From Methanosarcina acetivorans C2A (GTDB lineage: Archaea > Halobacteriota > Methanosarcinia > Methanosarcinales > Methanosarcinaceae): a stretch of 64,000 bases of DNA. Positions 1-10,182 of this stretch are shown here, piece after piece; position 1 is the stretch's first letter; each line of letters opens with the position of its first letter. Made by a program: the position numbers and the translations under genes. The notes beneath the pieces were generated by a model, which did no database searches, was not told the DNA's origin, and was given only the letters and a program-made list of their open reading frames with translations. The DNA lies in NCBI RefSeq assembly GCF_000007345.1, contig NC_003552.1, positions 2,108,001 through 2,172,000 on the forward strand, given 5' to 3'.

Positions 1-550
1 AGCTAAGAAAAGATCTATAAACGCTTATTTAGCTTATTATTTACTTTAAGAACCTTTAGAAAGACTACTCCATGAATTATTATGCACAATTCCGCTAAAA
101 TATCTAACCTTAACTCTGCCACAAATAGGGAATAACTTTTTCAGATAACAATGCTCTTGATTATGTTTCACTCCGAATTTTCGGAGATGAATGTGAATTT
201 TTTTAGACTGTTTCTTCGAAAGCTAAAGATGACAAATTGATGTTTGAGCCTACTGACATCGAATTTAATATAAGCAAAGACGTAAAGATTACTCAAAATT
301 ATTCCCTAGAGGAACTAACTTTTCTCTATATCTCTTAGTTTGTGTCAGACAAATTTTTCGGCATCTAAAGACTAGACAATACTAAATGTATAAAAAATTT
401 CTGGTGAAATTGAAAGTAACAGAGAGAAAAATGCATAACTCCGTTAGAAAAACAGTATCAAAAGACAAAATCATCTAATTGGTTTGTTCCCTAAGCGATG
501 GAGATTTAAGGATCTAATAAATATGAGATTCAATAAAATATTTACGAGAA
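1..550. other. AT-rich intergenic region, possible degraded coding remnant
   Basis: No intact gene is visible. On the plus strand around 150-340 a reading frame (ALDYVSLRIFGDE, then a stop, then TVSSKAKDDKLMFEPTDIEF) looks protein-like but is broken by a stop at about 208 and has no start or ribosome site, so at most it is a relic of an unidentified gene. A perfect inverted repeat CTCCGAA-TT-TTCGGAG lies at 171-186 inside that relic and is followed by a T-run. Confidence 0.3.
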
Positions 551-914
551 AATAAAATATTTATGAGAAAATTCAGAGTTTAACTTACAAATCGATCAGC
601 GAATTATTTATCAGCAAATATTAAAAAATCTATAACCTACCATTCACTAATAAAAAAGGATTAAAATGAATTAAACTAGAAAAAATTGAATAATATCATA
701 TTAAATCAATTAGAAGTTCTCTAAAATTACTTTTTCAACATAATAAAAGTTATTAATGGATATTATTGAAAGATAAGTACTTTTGATGAAAGTGACAAAA
801 ACTCAGCTTCAAAAATTATTTGAATTCCACATCACGAGGCAATTATTTTTTACGGTTAAGTAATACAAATTTTAAATATGATAATATTAAATATTATGAA
901 TATTATCAAAAGTG

Positions 915-921
915 TTAAATA
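915..921 (+). promoter_or_regulatory. TATA-like box TTAAATA of hairpin RNA family, copy 1
   Basis: The run aaaagtgTTAAATA is followed shortly by a catatgt motif. The same arrangement recurs at 13090, 43971 and 54262, always upstream of a conserved GC-rich hairpin. The sequence fits an archaeal TATA box for rightward transcription with a start near 940; no transcript data are available. Confidence 0.45.
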
Positions 922-939
922 TCTGCTCAACATATGTAG

Positions 940-1128
940 TTCTGTCCAAAAATGTCTGAAGACAACAAAACAGACACGTCTCCTAAATATGTCTGCGAAG
1001 TATTCGACTCTGAGAATTCCTCGCCTGTAAATTATGCAGGTGAGGGGTTTCAGGTAGAGAAAAATATCCGTATCTATTTGTGAATAGTGTCCGAAAGTAT
1101 AATTCAGAGAATTTTATCTGCGTTTTTT
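940..1128 (+). ncRNA. Candidate small RNA, hairpin family copy 1
   Basis: Candidate independent RNA on the plus strand, opposite the 3' side of the dockerin gene. It has a hairpin CCTCGCCTG/CAGGTGAGG at 1019-1045, extendable by AATT/GGTT wobble pairs, preceded by a CTCCT-containing single-stranded stretch and followed by T6 at 1123-1128. Four loci share this hairpin. The differences between them keep pairing as A-U or G-U only when read on the plus strand. The short ATG after the TATA box is closed immediately by TAG, so the locus is not coding. It could alternatively be a 3' UTR element of the minus-strand gene. Confidence 0.45.
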
Positions 1129-1223
1129 GAGAAAAAACCTGGACTCAAACTCCATAGGTTCTGACCCATATTGAAAATAAATGAAGAAAATGTTATGGCA
1201 GCGTACCAAAAGTTGTGGGAAAT

Positions 1224-1242
1224 TTGAGAAAAATTATCTCAA
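1224..1242 (-). terminator. Terminator-like hairpin of first dockerin gene
   Basis: Inverted repeat TTGAGA/TCTCAA lies about 50 bases after the stop codon. On the minus strand it is followed by aatttcccacaactttt. The equivalent GAGAAA/TTTCTC hairpin with the same following sequence stands after four other dockerin genes, at 13403, 25510, 29756 and, in imperfect form, 48170. Confidence 0.55.
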
Positions 1243-1293
1243 TTCCCTTTCATTTTATCAAATTTTCCCATGTTTTTTTATTTTTCTCCTTAA

Positions 1294-4200
1294 TCATATC
1301 ATTGCAAACATATCCACTACATCATCGAAGTCTATCCTTCCGTTTCCGTTGAAGTCGAAGTACTCCACCGGCATATTTTCCTCTATCCAGTCCATATTGT
1401 GGAAATAAGCCACTATATCCACGAAACTGAACTCCCCGTTTCCGGTGAGGTCTTCATAGAGCCCATCTCCGTCGAGGTCTCTAGGGGCATATTCCTGGCC
1501 CGGCAGTGGGGACAGAAGGGTTACTTCAATTGTCCCTGCCAGGAGAGCTGGTTCGATAGAGTCTCCGGAATCGTCCTCCAGACGTTTAACTCCTATTGAA
1601 AGGTTCGCAGATCCTTTCTCCTTTCCAGAAACAGTGAGAGTGGCAAGCACAACATCTGCTGCCCCTTCCTTAACGGAATCTTCCAGGTCAACAGTCTTCA
1701 TGTAGATCGAAGTCCCGGGCAGGGTAGAGTTCTCAGTAATCAAAGCCCAGGAAGGGTACTCGATATCAACTATTTCGGCAACAGCCGGGTCGTCGAGAGC
1801 AACGGTCAGGTTGTAGCCTGCAAGACCTGCAGGGAAGTTGCTTGCAACGAGATTTATTTCAGTAGATTCGTTTTCCGAAACTGAGGAACTTTCAGGGTCG
1901 AAATAGAGAGTTACAGTTGACCCGGAAGCTTCGGAAACTTCGATGTAACTCGATTTCAACTCAAAGTCAGAACCTGCATCATTTTCCACAGTCAGATTTA
2001 CGGTGTAGCTACCTGCTGCAGAATAAGTGTGCGAGGGGTTCTGCTCAGTTGAGTTTGCTCCGTCCCCGAAGTCCCAGAACCATGAAGTCGGAGACCCGGT
2101 TGATGTATCGGTAAAGTTTACTGCCAGCGGGGCATCTCCAGATGTCGGGGTTGCCGTAAAGTCGGCCACTGGCGCAGCAGGTGCCGATTCCTCATATTCG
2201 ATAACAAGGATCTGCTGGAGTGCGTCCATACCTCCGCTTGTCGTGCTCTGGACTCCCGCCTCGTTTCCTGTTGCGTTGATGTAGTTTGTAGCATCAAAGG
2301 CCAGAGGGCTTCCTGAATTTGAACTTCCCTGCCATGCATTGGTTGCCACTATGTTTCCGTTGAAAAGCAGGTTTCCTTCATCGGGCCCCGCACTTCCCGC
2401 GAAGCTGTACAGCATAGCGTTTGTGACCTTTTCCACATCAATTGACATGCCGGTGAAAGGAGCGTATGCAGTAGCCTCTTCAGGCGTGGTCCCGTAACTG
2501 GACGCAGATAAACCAAGCTCGTCGCATTCTTCATTAATGAAGATCTGCTTCCGGGTTTCATTATCGTTTCCGTAGACCACAACAAGGGTGCTGGGGTACA
2601 GTGCGTTTTTGTTTTCGCCAACAGGCGTCATGACAAGGCTGTTTCCTGCAGAGCTAAACTTGTCGGTTACATCGTAGACACAGAGCCCGTATTCATAATC
2701 AGCATATGCTCCAAAATTGCTCCAGTCCCTGTAGAGGGTTCCGTTTCCTGTTGAGATGTTTCCGTTATCAAGGATGTACCCGTTGAAGTCAATATTCAAC
2801 CACGGATATCCGCCGGGAGTCTGGTCCCAGTTGTAGGCGACATAAAGCAAGACCTTTTCTATGGTGGAGTCGTCCGGAACCGGAAGGTCGCTTGCAGTCC
2901 AGGTTTCGGTCCTGCTCTCCCAGCCAACAGGTTGGTAAGCAGAATCAGGCTGAGTGGAATACAAAAGGTTCCCCTGGAGATCAAAGGTATGCATGGTAGT
3001 GATATTGCTTCCGCCTTCCCAGTAGATGCCTTTGCCCTTATACCCGTTGTACCTGAGAGGTTTAGCCGAACTGCTCTTGTTGTTGTTGGTCTCGTCCGTT
3101 TCAGCGATAAGGTTGTCAGGGTCGACAACGGCAGTGTAGGTCACGGTGCCGCCTTCAAGGTCACGGATTGTGGGGTCGATCAGGGTTACAGTAGTCGTTG
3201 CATCGCCAGCAAGGGACGCAATCGTTGTCGTATCTACGGGAACTGTGCCACTGGAAACGTCGCTTGCATACACAGCTATCGAAATATTACTAAGGGTTTC
3301 ATCTCCGGTATTCTTGACATTGAGAACTTTCACAGGATTTGCTTCCCTGGCAAAGACCGCAGAAGCCGGAACGGTGTTGACAATTCCTGAGATTGTAAGG
3401 TCGTTCGTCGCCACTTGACCCGCTTGAGTTACGGTTATGTAATCTGTCTTCAGCTCGGAATCGCTTCCGTCTTCATTCGTAACTGTGAGGTTGACAGAAT
3501 AGGTTCCTTCAGTGGAATAGGTGTGTACTGGACTCTGCTCAGTTGAGTTTGCTCCATCTCCGAAGTCCCATTCCCAGGTAGTCGGAGACCCGGTAGATTC
3601 ATCCGTGAAGTTGACTGTTAAAGGCGCGTCTCCGGATATCGGTGATGCTGTGAATGCAGAAACGGGGGCAACAGGACCGCTACCGCCAAAGTAGTTTTCA
3701 AAAGGCTGCATTAGGGGGTAGTTATCGGCTCCCAGACTGTCAGGTAAGACGTATGGATCGTCCCCAATTCCATTATTGTTATTGTCTGTACCGTTGTAGT
3801 CGGACCAGTAGTTGCCCATATAGCCGGTGTAGGTCGTGCTGTTAAAGGTGTAGGGGATTTGATCAGGAGAAGACCAGATTGTTGTTGTCGGGGCAGTTCC
3901 CAGAAGAATAATTTGTGCGGTATTTTCAATGAAATCATTCAGATAGATTTTGTTGTTGTCACCTGCACTGTCGAATTTAATTCCACCTCCATTTCTCGAG
4001 AAGATATTATGGGTTATGGTAGTATTCGTAACTGTATTCTTATATAGGCGAAGTGCAACTCCAGTATTATTTCTGAATGTATTGTTAGTAATAGTGCAAC
4101 CTGGTACATTATAAACAGTAAGCATATTTGTTGCCGTTGAGTTTTCTAGAACATTGTTGCTAAAGGTGCAAAAGTTAGCATCTTGTCTAAAATAAATTGC

Positions 4201-4743
4201 ACTGTATGTGTTTGAAAGATCAGTAAAATGATTATTTAATATTTTGGATTTGGACGATAATCCATACATATTTATAGAACCAGATCCATTAACAAGATTT
4301 CCTTCAAAAGTCAGATTCGAAGCAGAGTAGTATCTCCCAAAAGCAGTACTTATTGAGTTAACTAGTATGCAGTTTTTGATAGTACAATCAGGAGCTGGGC
4401 CATATGTGCTTAAATATAAGTCTGACATCAATTTCATCCCTTCAAGGTCAGTTCCAGTTGCATTGCCAATATCTGGAAGCCTAATTTGGCTGGTGGGGCC
4501 AACCGTTACGAGATCAGCACCCTCTCCAATGATTGTAATGTATGGCTTGTTGACATTGAAACCGAGATAATCACCTGCATAAACGTAAATAGTATCTCCG
4601 GAAGAAGCGCTGTTGACAGCAGTTTGTATGTCTGTGAAATCTGCCCCACCATCGTCATCGACGTACCAGGTCTTTGCTTCTGCAGGCATCGTTAATACTA
4701 TGCAAATAATTGCAAAAAGAATTAGAAATATTCTTTTATTCAT
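1294..4743 (-). CDS. Surface protein: beta-helix, PKD, CARDB, DUF3344, PKD, cohesin-like, dockerin-like
   Basis: Secreted modular protein of 1149 residues. Residues 1-23 are a signal peptide ending AEA. Residues 24-350 form a NosD/pectin-lyase-type right-handed beta-helix opening [13 protein letters not shown], with many short NN-x-F/I repeats. Then come PKD (358-440), CARDB (446-560), DUF3344 (566-850), PKD (853-935), a cohesin-like beta-sandwich (943-1078) and a terminal dockerin-like module (1082-1149) with calcium loops [10 protein letters not shown] and [12 protein letters not shown]. The ATG follows a GGAGTGA ribosome site. Many N-x-S/T sites suggest glycosylation. It is a paralogue of 13474..17040. 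Role inferred: cell-envelope display, adhesion or carbohydrate contact; no catalytic residues recognised. The cohesin assignment rests on pattern and context. Confidence 0.9.
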   Translation of the reverse strand: MNKRIFLILFAIICIVLTMPAEAKTWYVDDDGGADFTDIQTAVNSASSGDTIYVYAGDYLGFNVNKPYITIIGEGADLVTVGPTSQIRLPDIGNATGTDLEGMKLMSDLYLSTYGPAPDCTIKNCILVNSISTAFGRYYSASNLTFEGNLVNGSGSINMYGLSSKSKILNNHFTDLSNTYSAIYFRQDANFCTFSNNVLENSTATNMLTVYNVPGCTITNNTFRNNTGVALRLYKNTVTNTTITHNIFSRNGGGIKFDSAGDNNKIYLNDFIENTAQIILLGTAPTTTIWSSPDQIPYTFNSTTYTGYMGNYWSDYNGTDNNNNGIGDDPYVLPDSLGADNYPLMQPFENYFGGSGPVAPVSAFTASPISGDAPLTVNFTDESTGSPTTWEWDFGDGANSTEQSPVHTYSTEGTYSVNLTVTNEDGSDSELKTDYITVTQAGQVATNDLTISGIVNTVPASAVFAREANPVKVLNVKNTGDETLSNISIAVYASDVSSGTVPVDTTTIASLAGDATTTVTLIDPTIRDLEGGTVTYTAVVDPDNLIAETDETNNNKSSSAKPLRYNGYKGKGIYWEGGSNITTMHTFDLQGNLLYSTQPDSAYQPVGWESRTETWTASDLPVPDDSTIEKVLLYVAYNWDQTPGGYPWLNIDFNGYILDNGNISTGNGTLYRDWSNFGAYADYEYGLCVYDVTDKFSSAGNSLVMTPVGENKNALYPSTLVVVYGNDNETRKQIFINEECDELGLSASSYGTTPEEATAYAPFTGMSIDVEKVTNAMLYSFAGSAGPDEGNLLFNGNIVATNAWQGSSNSGSPLAFDATNYINATGNEAGVQSTTSGGMDALQQILVIEYEESAPAAPVADFTATPTSGDAPLAVNFTDTSTGSPTSWFWDFGDGANSTEQNPSHTYSAAGSYTVNLTVENDAGSDFELKSSYIEVSEASGSTVTLYFDPESSSVSENESTEINLVASNFPAGLAGYNLTVALDDPAVAEIVDIEYPSWALITENSTLPGTSIYMKTVDLEDSVKEGAADVVLATLTVSGKEKGSANLSIGVKRLEDDSGDSIEPALLAGTIEVTLLSPLPGQEYAPRDLDGDGLYEDLTGNGEFSFVDIVAYFHNMDWIEENMPVEYFDFNGNGRIDFDDVVDMFAMI

Positions 4744-5170
4744 CTATCATTCACTCCTCATTTCTGAAATTTTAGCCCGAAACTCCCGTGATTGTGGTCT
4801 TTTTCAGCAGGATCTGAGGGGATGTTCGGGATTGAATCACAATTATTTTGTAGCTCTTTTAGTCTGAAAGGGGAATCTCCCAATAATAAAAAATAAAAAA
4901 ATTTGTGGTGTATATAAAAAACCTGGAGCTGCGTTATGTTGTGTTTTTCAGATCAGCCCAAATTATTGAGTTTAAGTCACTGTATATAATTTAGTTCTCA
5001 TTTCTGAAGTCAAGAACGAAACTTTTCAAGTATTGCTGCCTTCTCTCAGCCTTCCAACATTTGATTCAATGTTGTGGAGTTGATCCGAATTTGGATTCCG
5101 AATTTCCTGGAGAAGATCACGTTTCAGACTTGGATAATTTAGTGTGAAAAATGGTTACGATATATATAAA
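4744..5170 (-). promoter_or_regulatory. Promoter and long conserved leader, copy 1
   Basis: A minus-strand TATA box TTTATATATA at 5161-5170 places the start about 390 bases before the ATG. The leader is conserved with those at 17041, 28818 and 41777. It contains a hairpin CAACATT/AATGTTG at 5055-5074, the block GGAAGGCTGAGAGAAGG, a TCAG-atcctg-CTGA element near the gene, and a second TATA-like TTTATATA near 4900. Long structured leaders are common in Methanosarcina; a regulatory role here is inference. Confidence 0.5.
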
Positions 5171-5500
5171 TTGATCTAAAAAATAAGAGTAGTATCTGTT
5201 TATATATGTATTAAGTAATAAAAACAAATTGATTTGTAATACTCATCTTGCAATTATGAATTACTTGGTTGAACTGAAAAAACTGCATTAAATCATCAAC
5301 TGTCTAAATTAATCGATCTGATGCTCTGGAAAATGTTTCTGAAACTTTTATTGATGTGGAAATAAATTGGTTTTGGGATGAGCTCATTAATTAACGAGGA
5401 GCCGAAAAAAGTGCATTGAACTGAGAGTGAAATGGTTTCCAATTAATTTGAAGAGGATACACATTCGTGGTCTGTTCTCATGTAGAAAGCTGAAAAAGAG
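5171..5500. other. Intergenic region between leader and next gene
   Basis: No gene is supported. A short frame reading ALENVSETFIDVEINWFWDELIN then stop at about 5318-5395 looks protein-like but has no start or ribosome site and may be a gene relic. Otherwise AT-rich. Confidence 0.3.
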
Positions 5501-5507
5501 AAACAAA

Positions 5508-5536
5508 AGGTGGGCAGATTTTATTTGTACCCACCT
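5508..5536 (-). terminator. Terminator hairpin of the propeller-tailed DUF3344 gene
   Basis: AGGTGGG/CCCACCT perfect stem about 80 bases after the stop codon; on the minus strand it is followed by TTTTGTTT. Confidence 0.6.
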
Positions 5537-5615
5537 TGAACATTGAGTTTTTTGTTGCTGTCGTCAATTTAGGTATTCAGGAGAAGTATCACAACTTTCG
5601 AAAAGAGTTGCACAA

Positions 5616-6464
5616 CTAAATCACCTGAGCCACATTGAGATTATTGTTGCCGTCGCCCTTCCAGGCAATGTATAGACTATTGTTGTGTACACAAAGAGCC
5701 GGGGATTCAGGACTTGTCTCAGGAGACGTGTATTTGTTCCCAAAGGTCATTCCGTTGTCCGCCGAGTACATCACATTCAAATTGTTGTTGCCGTCGCCTT
5801 TCCAGGCAAGATATAACCGACCATTAAGGGAGGCAAGTGCCGGACTGACAGGACTCGTATCACCAAGAGTAACCTTGTTTGAAAAATCAGTGATATTGTC
5901 CCCATTCATGGTTACCTGAGCAACATTGAGGTAATTGTTGCCGTTGCCTTTCCAGGCAATGTATAGACTATTGTTATGTACACAAAGAGCCGGGGATTCA
6001 GGACTTGTCTCAGAAGAAGTGTATTTGTTCCCAAAGGTCATTCCGTTGTCCGCCGAGTACATCACATTCAAATTGTTGTTGCCGTCGCCTTTCCAGGCAA
6101 GATATAACCGACCATTAAGGGAGGCAAGTGCCGGACTTACCGGACTCGTATCACCAAGAGTAACCTTGTTTGAAAAATCAGTGATATTGTCCCCATTCAT
6201 GGTTACCTGAGCAACATTGAGGTAATTGCTGCCGTTGCCTTTCCAGGCAATGTATAGACTATTGTTATGTACACAAAGAGCTGGGGATTCAGGACTTGTC
6301 TCAGAAGAAGTGTATTTGTTCCCAAAGGTCATTCCGTTGTCCGCCGAGTACATCACATTCAAATTGTTGTTGCCGTCGCCTTTCCAGGCAAGATATAACC
6401 GACCATTAAGAGAGGCAAGTGTCGGACTTACCGGACTCGTATCACCAAGAGTAACTTTGTTTGA
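5616..6464 (-). repeat. Three tandem 291-bp in-frame repeats
   Basis: The 3' end of the gene is three near-identical 291-bp units (about 6464-6174, 6173-5883, 5882-5616, the last slightly short). Differences are few and mostly single bases, for example GNGSN versus GNGNN, pointing to recent duplication or ongoing homogenisation. Each encodes two SP-x-LAS/CVHNN-LYxAWKG half-repeats. Confidence 0.9.
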
Positions 6465-9107
6465 GAAACCTGGTGTTTCATATTTTACTTTCAGGGTAGC
6501 AAGTGTTGTTTTGTATGAACCGCTGCCCTTGGAGTAGGCAAGAGTACTTGACTGCCCAGCAGTGATATTATCTGTCACGTCCCAGGTATTCAGACCGCTA
6601 TAATTGGATGGAGTGCTTCCTGTTTTTGCTACGCCATTGAAGGTGTAGTTGGCATCTGAGTAGGAGAAATAGCGGATCTTGCTTTCAGCACTGACCCATC
6701 CGCTGGAGAGTCCAGAGGTATCAAAGATGGTGTTCCCGTTTGCAGGACTGGACCAGTCGCCTCCGTGGTTCACCCAGTAGTAAGTCTGGTCTGTGGACGA
6801 GGTATTATTGTAGGCAACAACCAGAGTTACTCCCTTAATCCTTCCGTCAAAGTTCTTTCCGCTGATTGCTTCGCTCTTGACATTGATTGCAGGGTTTGCT
6901 GCGGAGATAAGGCTTGTCACATCGTACTGGGCCTCGTAGTCCGAGTAAACCTTATTTACATGGTCGTTGAGCGGGAAAGAAGCTCCGTTCGTCAGGGATG
7001 CGATGTCCATAGTTTCGGTACCTAGAGTGGATTCGTAGGTACTGTCCCCATCTCCATCTAATTTCACTGTTGAGGAAAGGGCGTAGGTGTTGGCTGCTGA
7101 ACCGGAGTAGGTGTTAACGTACAGTTTTGCCCACTGGATATTTCCTACTGCTGCCGCCGGCAGAGTGAAGGTCTGGTTCACTTCAGTGGCAGGCCAGGTC
7201 GTGGGTGAACTTATGTAGAGATCCCCGGAAACGGTGCCGGACTGGACAGTATTAAGCGGTTCGCGTACATTGCCTACGGAGATGTAGTGCAGTTTGGTCT
7301 CGTCATCACTGCCACCGCTGTTGCTTACGGTTAGCTGTATGTCGTAGGGAACTGCGGTTGCAAAGCTGTAGGATGCGTTTGTCTCGTTGGAGAACTCCAC
7401 CCAGCCTGAGCCGTTATTGTATTCCCACTTCCATTCGGTCGGCGAGTTCGTGGACTGGTCCGTGAAAGCTACTTGGAGAGGAGCAGTACCTACTAAAGGT
7501 GTTGCAGTGAAGGCTGCGACCGGAGCTGATACATTCGAGTCACTTACAGTAATAAAGTCTGTCTTTACCTCGGAATCGCTACCTTCGGGTCCAGTGACTG
7601 TGAGGTTGACAGTGTAGGTTCCGGGCGAATTATAGGTGTGCGAAACGTTCTGACTGGTTGAATTAGTATTGTCCCCGAAGTCCCAGAGCCAGTTAGTCAC
7701 ATTTCCTTCAGACAGGTCTGTGAACTGAACTGTAAGAGGGGCTGTTCCGCTGGTCACATTTGCAGTAAGGTTAGCATCCAGAGCTGATGGTACCGATTCT
7801 ACGTATTCGACTACAAGTATCTGCTGGAGTACGTCCATACCCCCGCTCACAGTTCCCTGTATTCCGGCTTCATTCCCGGTTGAGTTGATGTAATTCTTCA
7901 CATCAAAGACCGATGCACTGGCAGTGTAGGCATCTCCGTGCCATGCATTAGTTGCTACGGTGTTTCCATTGAAGAGCAGGTTTCCTTCATCCGGCCCGGC
8001 ACTTCCTGCAAAACTGTAAAGCGTGGCATTTGAAACATTGCTGACGTCAATAGACATGCCTGTGAAAGGAGCGTATGCAGTAGCCTCTTCGGGAGTGGTT
8101 CCATAAGTTGACTCAGATACTCCGAGCTCGTCGCACTCTTCATTGATAAAAATCTGTTTCCTGGTCATGTTAGGATTTTGGTAGATTATTACAAGAGTGC
8201 TGGGATACAATGCGGTCAGGTCAGCAAAAGTAGAATTATAGGGGTACATCTTGAGTCCGTTGTAATCGGTTGAGTTATACAAGTTAGTCACATCATAGAC
8301 AACAAGACCGTACTCATAATCAGCATACAAGCCAAAGTTACTCATGTCGGTGTAGAGGATTCCGTTTCCTGTTGAAATGTTTCCGTAATCGATTATTACA
8401 TTGTTGAAGGAAACATTCCACCATGGATATCCCCCTGGAGTTTCATCCCAATTGTAGGCGACATAAAGTAAGGCCTGTTCAATAGTAGAACCGCTCGGGA
8501 GATCCGGGTTCGGAACACTGCCACCCCAGGTTTCCGTCCTACCATTAGACCATGCCCCTTGACTCCTATATGAAGTGCTCGGTTGCGAGGATGACGAAAC
8601 GTCCCCATTAAAATCATAGGTGTGTTTCGTAGTTATGTCACTTGCGCCTTCCCAGTAACGTTTTCCTTTATACCCATTGTATCTGACCGGTACAGCCGCA
8701 CTGCTCCGGTTATTGTTGGCTTCATTGGTTTCAGGAATCAGATTATCCGGGTCGATAACTGCAGTATAGGTTACGGTGCTTCCCTGGAGGTCTCGGATGG
8801 TGGGATCGGTAATGAATATAGTTGTTGTCCCTCCACCCGCAAGGGAAGAAATCGTTTCCGTGTTTACAGGAACAGTACCGGATACGTCGCTCGCATACAC
8901 GTCTACAGTAATATTAGTAAGGTTTTCTGTTCCGGAGTTAGTTATGCCGTAAACCACAATGGTATTGGCTTCCTTGGCAAAGACAACATCGCTTGGTGAA
9001 ATAAGAACTGCGGCTATGCTGAGGTCGTTTGTTTCTGTAGCAATAGCCACGCTGACTCCGCTACTTAGAATCAGCACTAGCATTATCAGAATCAGTTTTA
9101 TGTTCGT
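5616..9107 (-). CDS. Surface protein: CARDB, DUF3344, two PKD, DUF3344, propeller repeats; probable ACG start
   Basis: Secreted protein of about 1163 residues counted from ACG at 9107. That codon lies 7 bases after a perfect AGGAGG (9115-9120) and gives the signal peptide (M)NIKLILIMLVLILSSGVSVA; the first ATG, at 9083, would be 31 bases from the AGGAGG and would remove the only Lys. Order: CARDB 27-133, DUF3344 140-425, PKD 432-513, PKD 520-603, second DUF3344 of a different subtype (TVSGDLYISS) 612-875, then three 97-residue repeats to the end. Each repeat holds two halves with LYLAWKGDGN or LYIAWKGNGN, so six blade-like units, probably a small beta-propeller. No dockerin. Substrate unknown; lectin-like binding is a guess. 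Confidence 0.85.
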   Translation of the reverse strand, partial: TNIKLILIMLVLILSSGVSVAIATETNDLSIAAVLISPSDVVFAKEANTIVVYGITNSGTENLTNITVDVYASDVSGTVPVNTETISSLAGGGTTTIFITDPTIRDLQGSTVTYTAVIDPDNLIPETNEANNNRSSAAVPVRYNGYKGKRYWEGASDITTKHTYDFNGDVSSSSQPSTSYRSQGAWSNGRTETWGGSVPNPDLPSGSTIEQALLYVAYNWDETPGGYPWWNVSFNNVIIDYGNISTGNGILYTDMSNFGLYADYEYGLVVYDVTNLYNSTDYNGLKMYPYNSTFADLTALYPSTLVIIYQNPNMTRKQIFINEECDELGVSESTYGTTPEEATAYAPFTGMSIDVSNVSNATLYSFAGSAGPDEGNLLFNGNTVATNAWHGDAYTASASVFDVKNYINSTGNEAGIQGTVSGGMDVLQQILVVEYVESVPSALDANLTANVTSGTAPLTVQFTDLSEGNVTNWLWDFGDNTNSTSQNVSHTYNSPGTYTVNLTVTGPEGSDSEVKTDFITVSDSNVSAPVAAFTATPLVGTAPLQVAFTDQSTNSPTEWKWEYNNGSGWVEFSNETNASYSFATAVPYDIQLTVSNSGGSDDETKLHYISVGNVREPLNTVQSGTVSGDLYISSPTTWPATEVNQTFTLPAAAVGNIQWAKLYVNTYSGSAANTYALSSTVKLDGDGDSTYESTLGTETMDIASLTNGASFPLNDHVNKVYSDYEAQYDVTSLISAANPAINVKSEAISGKNFDGRIKGVTLVVAYNNTSSTDQTYYWVNHGGDWSSPANGNTIFDTSGLSSGWVSAESKIRYFSYSDANYTFNGVAKTGSTPSNYSGLNTWDVTDNITAGQSSTLAYSKGSGSYKTTLATLKVKYETPGFSNKVTLGDTSPVSPTLASLNGRLYLAWKGDGNNNLNVMYSADNGMTFGNKYTSSETSPESPALCVHNNSLYIAWKGNGSNYLNVAQVTMNGDNITDFSNKVTLGDTSPVSPALASLNGRLYLAWKGDGNNNLNVMYSADNGMTFGNKYTSSETSPESPALCVHNNSLYIAWKGNGNNYLNVAQVTMNGDNITDFSNKVTLGDTSPVSPALASLNGRLYLAWKGDGNNNLNVMYSADNGMTFGNKYTSPETSPESPALCVHNNSLYIAWKGDGNNNLNVAQVI

Positions 9108-9120
9108 GAATTTTCCTCCT
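9105..9120 (-). promoter_or_regulatory. AGGAGG ribosome site with ACG as the best-placed start
   Basis: On the minus strand AGGAGG, 7 bases (aaaattc), then ACG AAC ATA AAA CTG. The same design recurs at 53377-53392, 58109-58124 and 62250-62266. No ATG, GTG or TTG lies within the useful window. Confidence 0.6.
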
Positions 9121-9554
9121 ATGTATTATTTTTTAATTATTCGGTCCTTAAATATCTTGATCGATGCTTATTTTGACAAAACGTAGAAGCATAGTTCTTT
9201 GGCAGATTAAAAAAATTAAAAATATCATCAATAGCCAACGATTAAATATTTGCATAAATTTCTCGCATAATCTCATAGGGAGTTGTTGAGATTGTTTTGT
9301 TCAGGTTGAATGGTTATACTCTATTATTAATTGTAGAATTTACTCCATTTCATTGTGATTTTTTATATTCTTTATTCCAATTCCGATTTCAAGGGATTGA
9401 CTGCTGATTCTAGTCTTTTTGTGCTTGCTTCTCTTTGAAATTAGGCAGGTTTTACTACAATCAGCGCCTTTCTATTTTTTAGATTCTCTGTGGCTTATAT
9501 TCTATATTCGGACGATTTTTGGAAAGAAAGCGTCGATCGACACTTACCAGTAAG
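9121..9554. other. Intergenic region upstream of DUF3344 gene
   Basis: No gene seen. AT-rich. From about 9440 the sequence (caggttttactac-atcagcgcctttct) matches 20011 onward and begins the duplicated 1.4-kb unit. Confidence 0.4.
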
Positions 9555-9562
9555 TATATATA
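9555..9562 (+). promoter_or_regulatory. TATA box of structured RNA, copy A
   Basis: TATATATA after ccagtaag; the equivalent place in copy B (20121-20128) reads TTTATATG after the same ccagtaag. A start would be expected about 25 bases downstream, near 9587. Confidence 0.4.
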
Positions 9563-9586
9563 GAGAATCTACGATAATCCCTTAAA

Positions 9587-9880
9587 TATGGAAAGGGATC
9601 TTTCCTATCCTTTTCCAGGTTATCCTCGATAGTTTTTTGCGGGAACTATCGAGCTCTACTATGCAAAGTCCTGGAAATCTGCTTTTCTCGTTTTTCAGGA
9701 TCTTTCTGTCCATGGGATTCAATCGTCTTTTCTGCTGTATTAGACCATTGATCGTCGAATGGGTCCCTCATAATCCTTGCTTGCCGTATATTGATCGAAA
9801 TGTCTTGTAGGGCGGGGCAGGATTTATTTACCGGTCGCACTTTTGGACTCTACTTCCCTTCGACATATTTGTAATTTTTT
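9587..9880 (+). ncRNA. Candidate structured RNA with three covarying hairpins, copy A
   Basis: Three hairpins: H1 CTCGATAGTT/AACTATCGAG at 9625-9653, with the conserved loop part GCGGG; H2 at 9665-9705, TCCTGGAAA/TTTTCAGGA plus AAAG/CTTT; H3 TCAATCGTCT/AGACCATTGA at 9719-9751. Compared with copy B the stems differ by paired changes: T-A to C-G in H1, G-C to A-T and T-A to C-G in H3, and several in H2. Most wobble pairs (G-U) favour the plus strand. A conserved GGACTCYACTTCCCTTCGAC motif precedes T6 at 9875-9880. Not matched to any family I know. It could instead be part of a leftward 5' leader. Confidence 0.5.
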
Positions 9881-9884
9881 GCCA

Positions 9885-9900
9885 TTTATATAAAGTTATT
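9885..9900. promoter_or_regulatory. Near-symmetric TATA box
   Basis: gccatttatataaagtta is conserved in both copies of the unit (20446-20462 in copy B). Being nearly palindromic it could drive the rightward small ORF, the leftward DUF3344 gene, or both. Confidence 0.4.
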
Positions 9901-10056
9901 TCATAGATTTGACATATTTTTGTATGATTTTTTCATATTATATAATAAATATTTTAACTAATTTCTTACAAATCTGTATAAAAAAGTATCAAAAGTTTTA
10001 AATTTATTTTGTTTTTATTCGATATTGGTTGGCAGTGTTTCGTTAACTTAAACCTC

Positions 10057-10182
10057 ATGTCTATATCTCTATATCAGAAGTATCCTGTTTCCGACATTGA
10101 TATTTCCGAATATCATTACAGGGTTTTCATTGTAATGTTTACTACAATGTTAATTATGGAAGTTGTATTTCATTATTTCTAA
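10057..10182 (+). CDS. Small membrane protein, copy A
   Basis: Encodes 41 residues: MSISLYQKYPVSDIDISEYH, then YRVFIVMFTTMLIMEVVFHYF, with one hydrophobic segment at about residues 22-41. The copy at 20620..20763 encodes the same protein with a six-residue extension. Their differences are silent or conservative in most codons (CAG/CAA, CCT/CCG, Ile/Val, Asp/Gly). The frame is also open upstream to a TTG at 10009 in both copies. The ribosome site is weak. Function unknown; the conservation argues mildly for a real peptide. Confidence 0.4.
   Translation: MSISLYQKYPVSDIDISEYHYRVFIVMFTTMLIMEVVFHYF

Larger units (their letters stand above)
551..5280. repeat. Large segmental duplication, copy A (IS-free)
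   Basis: This segment is closely matched at 11523-17576. The match starts near a shared run reading tatttatgagaaaatt and runs through the intergenic RNA candidate, the dockerin gene and its upstream leader, then fades after the leader. Copy A lacks the IS630 element present in copy B: the sequence aaactagaaaaaattg is continuous here at about 674-689. The two genes diverge in their beta-helix parts and in the number of PKD domains, so the copies are not recent identical repeats. Confidence 0.85.

Noticed and set aside
9646-9840. Minus-strand 64-codon frame in the structured RNA region
   Set aside because: Not kept in the duplicate at 20.2-20.4 kb, where pairing rather than reading frame is conserved.
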